NCBI GenBank assembly: GCA_964017145.1
Contig: OZ024846.1
Location: forward strand, 248,001 to 312,000
Direction: 5' to 3'
From: Agrocybe praecox
Lineage: Eukaryota; Basidiomycota; Agaricomycetes; Agaricales; Agrocybaceae
Length of the DNA: 64,000 bases
The translations under genes were made by a program, and so were the position numbers. Numbering within the stretch: the stretch's first letter is position 1; each line of letters begins with the position of its first letter. Below are positions 58,190 to 64,000 of this stretch, piece by piece. The notes under the pieces were generated by a model. It did not search any database and had not been told where the DNA came from. It saw nothing but the letters and a program-made list of their open reading frames with translations.

Positions 58190-59662
58190 TTATATGTCTT
58201 CTTCTTCTTCGTCAGTGAGTTCATCTCCTTGTCGAAGACCTACGTGATTTTCTAAGCCTTCTCGTCTGGCCCACGAAAAGCCGTCAGTGTACGGGTTTAT
58301 ACGCAAGGGCACGAAGAGAGTAAGTATGGAGCTGTAACAATTAAATGAGAATTAGGGATGGGAACACGGTGCAACTGTAACGTACTAGCCATTGTCCCCG
58401 ATATTAAAGAAAAACTCGAAATTCTTCTTTTTCCTTTGAATAAATGCTCGTTAGAAAGGGTAATAAATTATTAGAAGAAACGTACCCTAAGTCGTAGGAA
58501 TTAATGAAATCCTGAAAAAATGTTAGAGGGGTATGTAGTTCCAGAATCTTCCAACACACCTCGTTCCGTGTCTTCGCCTTTTTGCGGTAATCTTCGTGAT
58601 CTTGAGCCTCAACAGTCGTCTCGCCCCAAGACACACCGTACAAGTGATATGACAACATGACTCCAACGGCAAAGCATAAAACTATACACAAAATGTAGGT
58701 CATCGCGAACATTATTTCAGGGACATGGTAATCCCATTTCTGTGCTTCTGTTAGCTGTGGCGAGTAGGAAAAATGAAGAGTTCGCACTTCGTATGTGACT
58801 CCAATGGAGTCAAAGAATTTTATGTATCCGGACAAGGAGAAACAGAATGTCGACAAGACAAGGTATGCCCTTAGTATTGTCCTATAAGTCGGCGTGTCAA
58901 TGAAGGCAAGAAGATAGGCTCACATGAACATTACAAAATGGCGCTCATTGTGTAACCCGACACATTGATTTATCCCTGCATATATCATGAGAAGAGAACT
59001 TTCTGGTCGTTTATATACTCACACTATATGAAAAAGTGAATTACTACACAGTATGGAATGAAAAACACAAAAGGCATACCGGACAGTGGTGGTCGTATTT
59101 TAGAACACATCTTTTGCATATCCGACAATGATGAGCCCTCTACAATTTATCAGGCAGAGAAAGGTAAACCACGACACAAAACACACCTCTGGCCGTTTCT
59201 GCTTGCATTTCAAGCAGTTTGTGTACGACGCTGGGGTAACTTTGATACCCCTGGACGTCCATCTCACCCCACCGGTCAATGCCTTTTGCTTTCCTTTACC
59301 ACTTCCCTTCTTTGCCCACAAGAACCCCGTTCTAGCTTCACGAGGTGGATCATCCACGAATCCCGGCGGAACAGTAACTACATAATAGTAGTGCATGATC
59401 AGATTCGTCGCAATAAGTATGCATATTGGGATTGTAAGAAGAGGATATGACAGTTCTAGGGCAATTACATCGACTATAAGATATATGTATATTAGCATCT
59501 TTTCATTGCCACTGAAAAAAACTACCCACAAAAACACACGACGCCCATGGAAATTAAAATGACTGCCAGTCCAACGAAGTAAGGTCCTGCTGCGCCGGTA
59601 ATGGCATTTCCCCACCTTTCAAGAGTCTTAAAGCAGCGAAATACGGTTCGCTGGCATACCAT
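58190..59662 (-). CDS. DHHC-type protein S-palmitoyltransferase (Pfa4-like)
   Basis: Exons (minus): 59662-59530, 59473-59187, 59139-59080, 59023 (one base), 58975-58924, 58881-58560, 58511-58486, 58433-58386, 58331-58190; 356 residues. The cysteine-rich domain reads [32 protein letters not shown], then N-E-R-H-F-V-M-F-M. The DHHC tetrad is residues 156-159, and its Cys forms the acyl-enzyme. Four transmembrane helices flank it, two before and two after. The C-terminus keeps the family's N-P-Y-D-L-G-like (N-S-Y-D-L-G), F-F-N-I-G-D-N-G and P-Y-T-D-G-F-S-W blocks. It attaches palmitate to cysteines of membrane proteins. Trp161 is encoded by T from a one-base exon plus GG from the next exon. Confidence 0.88.
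59023..59023 (-). other. Predicted single-nucleotide exon in the DHHC gene
   Basis: The base T (minus strand) lies between a 56-nt intron (59024-59079, GTATGC...CATATAG) and a 47-nt intron (58976-59022, GTGAGT...TATGCAG). Exon 3 ends ...TGT-CCG and exon 5 starts GG-ATA-AAT-CAA. Only insertion of this T gives C-P-W-I-N-Q-C. Removing everything as one intron gives CCG-GGA-TAA, a stop. Using only the first acceptor reads into a stop within 14 codons. Confidence 0.72.
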
Positions 59663-60011
59663 CGAGTAAAAATGACTTGGGGGAAGAGATTGGAGCCAAG
59701 TTCAAGAAATTGTGATTCCTGGATTCCAGTGACGACAGTGGACACACAACACAGTGATGGGGGTCGGCAACGTCACACAGGCTCGTGGCGGGTAAATGCC
59801 ACATTATGTCACACAACCCGTGCCAGAAGGTGGTACACAACTTGTTCCGCTCGTATCTCATTGAGTTCTCATTCAAATTGCTTCAATTTTGATGCATAAC
59901 ATTTTGTTTTATTGTAGTAGTACATATATTACCCTAATATAATTTTAAAAGGCTAATTACTATCAAATCCCGTATATTTATTGCTATATAATATTTATAT
60001 ACTACTTATGA

Positions 60012-60120
60012 TCATTCATCTTCGCAGCTACTTGATTCATCATCATTCAATAACTGGTCTAATCCATCAGATTCTTCCACATCCTCATCTTTTGCGGTGT
60101 CCGGGAGCGATATGGTTGAA
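60012..60120 (-). pseudogene. Acidic C-terminal coding relic (unassigned)
   Basis: A minus-strand frame ends L-P-D-T-A-K-D-E-D-V-E-E-S-D-G, then L-D-Q-L-L-N-D-D-E-S-S-S-C-E-D-E and a stop. The composition is that of an acidic protein tail rather than random AT-rich DNA, yet no upstream coding sequence is present. It may be the remnant of a gene or a transposase end. Confidence 0.25.
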
Positions 60121-61025
60121 ATTCACCTTTTGATTTTTGATTGTAATTATTGGGTTGTTGACTATCACATGATGTTTACTTTTCCGCTACTCTAATCTAC
60201 CCTCTGGTACCGTGGATTGACCTGCTACAGTGCAAAAAGAATATAATATACACACCACAGCCTTATATACCATTTCTCAATTCAGTTGCGCTCACTTTCA
60301 CCGACATTTTGCGCGTTTGGAATGTTTTCGGCAATGTCCGATAAGCGCATCAGCACGCGCATCAATGCACGCGCACTGTGCGCTCGCTAACGGCATTACT
60401 TTGCTAGCCGAAAGAGACAGTATCCAGACCTCAGTTTGGGCGTCAAACTGCTGGAAGAATATTTTATTTGCTATATAATCAATCTATAGGTGCACACAGC
60501 AAGGTAGCAGCAAGGTTTTGGAAATCTGCTCCAAAAATAGGCCAAGTAAGGGCTAAATCAACAAAAATTCACATATTTACCTACATGAAGAAAGCTGCGC
60601 GGGCTGCCACACTATTTGACGTGGTGTTACAGTGAAAGGATGGTGTCAAAATGGTATGGGTACTCTACAGTTCTTATCTGCAATATATAGGACCCATCAG
60701 GAATATTTTTATCACTTTCAAGGGGGTATTTTAGTGACCGGAGCAGTATTTCGCTATAGGCGTCCCCAGATGGCATTATCGCGGCTCCTGTCACTAAGAA
60801 AACGTTTATTATTATTAAAAACGGAACTTTTGTTCAGAACAGATTCTTTTTTCCTCTTTCCTTTTATGGAAAACAGCGCTTTTTTTTTGCGAGATCTGAA
60901 GACCGGAGACACGGAGAAAAATTCTGTCTGGAGCATTTCAAATATAAAGTGTTATAGAGCATTTTATTTCCGCAAAAGTAGTCCAAGAAACGACTTCCTG
61001 TTAAGTTCTATTCATTACAATGTCC

Positions 61026-61057
61026 CCCTGCCAAAAAATGCCCCGGTTTTGGCAGGG
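61026..61057. repeat. Perfect 11-bp inverted repeat (hairpin)
   Basis: CCCTGCCAAAA at 61026-61036 and its exact complement TTTTGGCAGGG at 61047-61057, separated by 10 nt. It stands alone in the spacer. It could be a transposon end or a cruciform. No run of T follows it. Confidence 0.5.
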
Positions 61058-61741
61058 AAAACACCAATAACTCATATATACTACTAACTATTTGATTTCT
61101 TACTTAGTTAGGTACTTTAATACATTCTTATGGATCATCACTACAATCTCAAATCGTTAAATCGACCTCAGAACCTGTATACGCTCAGTGCCGCGCGTGG
61201 GTCACTTTTATCGAGCGATCAATCGTGTCACGCGCAACATTTTGGTACAGCCGCTTAGCGGCAATTGCCGACCCCCACAACACATGCTGTAACTAAGCAT
61301 ATCACATGACGTGTGCGCGCTTCGCGCATGTGCCATGAGCACTATGTAACGCGTCGGATGCTTCTGTACCGAGAATTCCGACGACAGAGGAGATGAATGA
61401 TATCCCTGAGTCTCAATCATTTTATCACAAGGACTCATACTGACTTCAGTCTAGCTTGAATTCAAATAGAATGTTCTCGTAATTCAGTTATAACTTGCCA
61501 CCCGGATTTCCACGCCCAATTTTGGGGAAGATGCCAGATGCTTATCGGAAAGTATGAATCATTCGAAAGCGTTGGCAGACCCCCAAGAGTAGGACGAGGT
61601 GAAAGATCGACGGATGTGTACTTTCCGAGCTCGAATCTTCGTGTGTTCGCAGCTCACAGTTCGCACTATAAAGGTTGAATAGGTTCGTAGTCTGAAACCC
61701 ATCATCAGAAATACGTATCCAAGATCAAATACTCCAACAAC

Positions 61742-62610
61742 ATGGTTCTTCAACTTTACGGCAGCTATTTCTCCACCTGCACTCGCCGCGTCGCGACTAT
61801 TCTTCATGAGAAGAACGTGCCTTTCGTCCTCCATCACATCGATATGGCTAAGGGAGAACAAAAGCTCCCCGAATTTGTTAAGAAGCAACCTTTTGGACAG
61901 ATACCATACATTGTGAGTTATTTCTACAATCAATTTAATTTCCTACTGAATAATCGAATGATCAAGGACGACGACGGGTTTATTCTCTACGAGAGCCGAG
62001 CTATCTGCTACTATATAGCTACTAAATATGCCGGCCAAGGAACGCCACTTGTTCCAACTGACCTGAAAGGCATTGCTCTCTTTCACCAGGCAGCATCGAT
62101 TGAGGCTTTCAATTTCAATGTTCATGCAGAGCAGGCTATAGCCGAGATGGTTTACAAACCGTGAGTACTCTCTTGTTAAAATAGAGCTTCTCGTAACACT
62201 ATTATCTCCAGATTCTTTGGCGTCGAGCCAGACCAGTCTGTGTTTGAGCGCCATATTTCTGATCTCTCCAAGCAGCTGGAGGGATATGAAAGGATACTTA
62301 GCAAGCAGAAATATCTTGCCGGTGATGTAAGTTTTAAGACTGCCGCCAGCTGTCAGCCTCTCCTAGAGTTGAATAAATTTTGTTTTTCAGGAAATAACCT
62401 TGGTCGACTTGTATCATCTCCCACACGGTAGCACTTTAGAGAAGCTCAGTAGCGAAGTTATAGCTTCTAAGCCTAACGTAGCTAGGTGAGAAGATCTCCG
62501 GCCAAGATTAATTCTTTACTCATTATCTTCTTACCTCTAGATGGTTCAAAGATATTACCTCCAGAACTTCTTGGCAGACTGTGAAGGATGTCGTCAAGAG
62601 TACCGCATAG
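61742..62610 (+). CDS. Glutathione S-transferase, phi-like, copy 1
   Basis: Exons: 61742-61912, 61967-62160, 62212-62326, 62391-62485, 62541-62610; 214 residues, the normal GST length. The N-terminal thioredoxin fold starts M-V-L-Q-L-Y-G, with the likely catalytic Ser11 in Y-F-S-T-C-T-R-R-V-A. The glutathione-contact loop is K-Q-P-F-G-Q-I-P-Y-I, then D-D-G-F-I-L-Y-E-S-R-A-I-C. The C-terminal helical domain ends with L-V-D-L-Y-H-L-P, N-V-A-R-W-F and S-R-T-S-W. It conjugates glutathione to electrophiles in cytosolic detoxification. It is duplicated in tandem with the gene at 62941, sharing all exon lengths. Confidence 0.9.
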
Positions 62611-62940
62611 GATGTGCATATTCATGGCATTATCATAATGCACTTTTTTTGTTAATTATGTTCAACGTGGGTAAATACTGGAACAGATCAGGAATATTGT
62701 AGAAATTGAAATTGAGTTCGGGCGCAATGAGTAATCGATGAACTTAACTGCCCGATGTACTGTCAACGTGCCCGTACCACGTCTCTCGGATAATGTGATG
62801 CGATGACTATGCTTATGAATATCCTTGCAAAGGTTTCGTAATGCATGGAGGTGCGATATATAAGAGTCGACTGCTGCTATACTATCGTCACATTCGGCAA
62901 GCCCATCCTCATACATTACATCCCCACTCCTGTCAAAGTC
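62611..62940. other. Spacer and promoter of GST copy 2
   Basis: 330 bp between the tandem GST genes. It contains a TATATAAG-like box at about 62856, 85 bp before the next ATG, in a position suited to a core promoter. Confidence 0.45.
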
Positions 62941-63799
62941 ATGGTCCTTCAACTATACGGTAGTGATATTTCTCCGTTTACTCGCCTCGTGGCTGCTGTA
63001 CTCCACGAGAAACAGGTCCCCTTCGTGCTTCATCCTATCGACTTCAAGAAAAGAGAGCATAAAACACCTGAGTTCTTGGAGAAGCAGCCTTTTGGTCAAG
63101 TTCCCTACATCGTACGTTTAAACTTAGTCCTCGGTATGAGAATATATAGCAGCTGACCGCCACAGGACGATGATGGCTTTATTCTCTATCAAAGCCGTGC
63201 TATTTGCCATTACCTCGAAACTAAATATCCCAACCAAGGAGCTACACTTATTCCTAAAGACCTAGAATCCAATGCACTTTACCAGCAAGCCACATCCACG
63301 GAGGCGTTTGACTTCAATGATCCAGCGGAAAAAATTGTAGTTGAAATGGTGTTTAAACCGTATGTACATACACATATAACCTTGGTGATTCTCAACCTAA
63401 ATATTACACTAGTTTCCGTGGCCTTGGGGGTGACAAAGCTGCCATCAATCACTTCGTTGATATCCTATCCGCTAAGCTGGACGTTTACGATAAAATCCTA
63501 GGCAAGCAAAAATATATTGCTGGAAATGTGAGGCCTTTGACAATTTATAATTTATTTTAAAAATGCTAAATCGTGCTAGGAATTTACACTCGCCGACCTA
63601 TATCACCTTCCCTATGCTTCGCTCCTCCCAGTGGCGGGCACCAACATTATCAATGAAAGACCAAATGTCGCCAGGTAAGCCAATGAGCGTCAACTCCGAC
63701 TGACTTCGTGTCTAATTCATCCAATCAAGATGGTACAGGGATATCTCATCCAGACCGTCATGGAAGGCATTGGAAAATGGTATAAAAAGCACCGTGTGA
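62941..63799 (+). CDS. Glutathione S-transferase, phi-like, copy 2
   Basis: Exons: 62941-63111, 63166-63359, 63413-63527, 63580-63674, 63730-63799; 214 residues. Every exon length (171, 194, 115, 95, 70 nt) is identical to copy 1, while introns and coding sequence have diverged. Motifs: Y-G-S-D-I-S-P-F-T-R (Ser11), K-Q-P-F-G-Q-V-P-Y-I, D-D-G-F-I-L-Y-Q-S-R-A-I-C, L-A-D-L-Y-H-L-P and W-Y-R-D-I-S-S-R-P-S-W. Same enzyme class. The changed residues after Ser11 (P-F for T-C) and in the helical domain suggest a different range of electrophilic substrates. Confidence 0.9.
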
Positions 63800-64000
63800 G
63801 GCTTGAGCGCTTGAGCATTTGTCGAGAAGTAGAATGTTAAATCGCTGACTCTGATCACTACATCAACTTTCTTTGTTTTTGCTAGTTAAAAATATCGAAT
63901 ACATGAATCAACGTAACATACGACATGCCATACGTTAGTTGAAGGTCATGTATCACGAGTTGTCGTCACACCCTCAGATGCAAGTGTGGCGTAGTTGCCA
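63800..64000. other. 3' flank at window edge
   Basis: 200 bp after the second GST stop. No gene was recognised before the window ends. Confidence 0.4.

Larger units (their letters stand above)
59663..61741. other. Long intergenic region between divergent genes
   Basis: 2.1 kb between the DHHC gene (minus) and the first glutathione transferase (plus). It is AT-rich near 59900-60010 and holds a possible coding relic and an inverted repeat, listed separately. ORFs at 60230-60478 and 60632-61087 have no family features. Confidence 0.5.

Noticed and set aside
58976..59079. Single long intron (GTATGC to TATGCAG) in the DHHC gene instead of two introns and a 1-nt exon
   Set aside because: The join gives CCG-GGA-TAA, a stop directly after D-H-H-C-P. 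All downstream exons are open and family-like, so truncation is unlikely.
60632..61087. 151-codon plus-strand ORF
   Set aside because: Its composition reflects T- and A-rich tracts. It has no domain, and it includes the 61026-61057 hairpin in its 3' part.
7332..63799. Secondary-metabolite gene cluster (acyltransferase, SDRs, GSTs, IDO)
   Set aside because: The enzymes are spread over more than 50 kb among housekeeping genes. There is no core synthase, terpene cyclase, P450 or transporter among them.
1..64000. CRISPR array, prophage or bacterial operon structure
   Set aside because: No regularly spaced identical repeats were seen, and nearly all genes have spliceosomal introns. The DNA is eukaryotic nuclear.

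Overview
The window is nuclear DNA from a filamentous basidiomycete, most likely a mushroom-forming Agaricomycete. Genes are dense and cut by many introns of about 47-75 nt with GT(A/G)NGT donors. Several families are typical of that group: DUF6533 seven-helix proteins, F-box/LRR-like proteins, MYND-finger proteins, a NACHT NTPase and phi-like glutathione transferases. I built the gene models by hand. I accepted a splice only when the joined exons kept the reading frame to a stop codon and restored a recognisable family motif.

Layout. 1-4.9 kb: a terminal-inverted-repeat element, DUF6533 copy A and a degenerate minisatellite. 4.9-11.1 kb: two intronless F-box proteins flank a five-exon HxxxDG acyltransferase. 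13.3-16.8 kb (minus): a 1052-residue RhoGAP protein. 18.2-25.0 kb: a MYND protein, a NACHT NTPase, the protein phosphatase 1 inhibitor Ypi1 and (minus) the TFIIF beta subunit. 25.6-33.0 kb: DUF6533 copies B and C, segmental duplicates of copy A; copy B carries a hAT-like MITE in its 5' flank. 34.5-35.3 kb (minus): a second MYND protein. 38.8-42.4 kb (minus): two tandem short-chain dehydrogenases with the same introns. 43.5-44.7 kb (minus): a fourth, divergent DUF6533 gene. 46.5-48.1 kb (minus): indoleamine 2,3-dioxygenase. 50.3-50.9 kb (minus): cytochrome c. 51.6-52.8 kb (minus): a third F-box protein. 53.6-55.7 kb: the kinetochore protein Dsn1/Mis13. 56.1-57.8 kb: a cysteine-rich membrane protein. 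58.2-59.7 kb (minus): a DHHC palmitoyltransferase. 61.7-63.8 kb: two tandem glutathione transferases.

The genes do not form an operon-like system. Housekeeping genes (cytochrome c, TFIIF beta, Ypi1, Dsn1, DHHC transferase, IDO) are interleaved with fast-evolving, locally duplicated accessory families (DUF6533, F-box, SDR, GST) and with small non-autonomous transposons.

The most unusual observation is in the DHHC gene. The invariant Trp of the DHHC-C-P-W core can be read only if a single-nucleotide exon at 59023 is spliced between two ordinary introns. Also notable are the DUF6533 triplication, with a conserved overlapping upstream ORF whose stop codon overlaps a splice donor, and a hAT-type insertion with a clean 8-bp target duplication and two empty sister sites in the same window.
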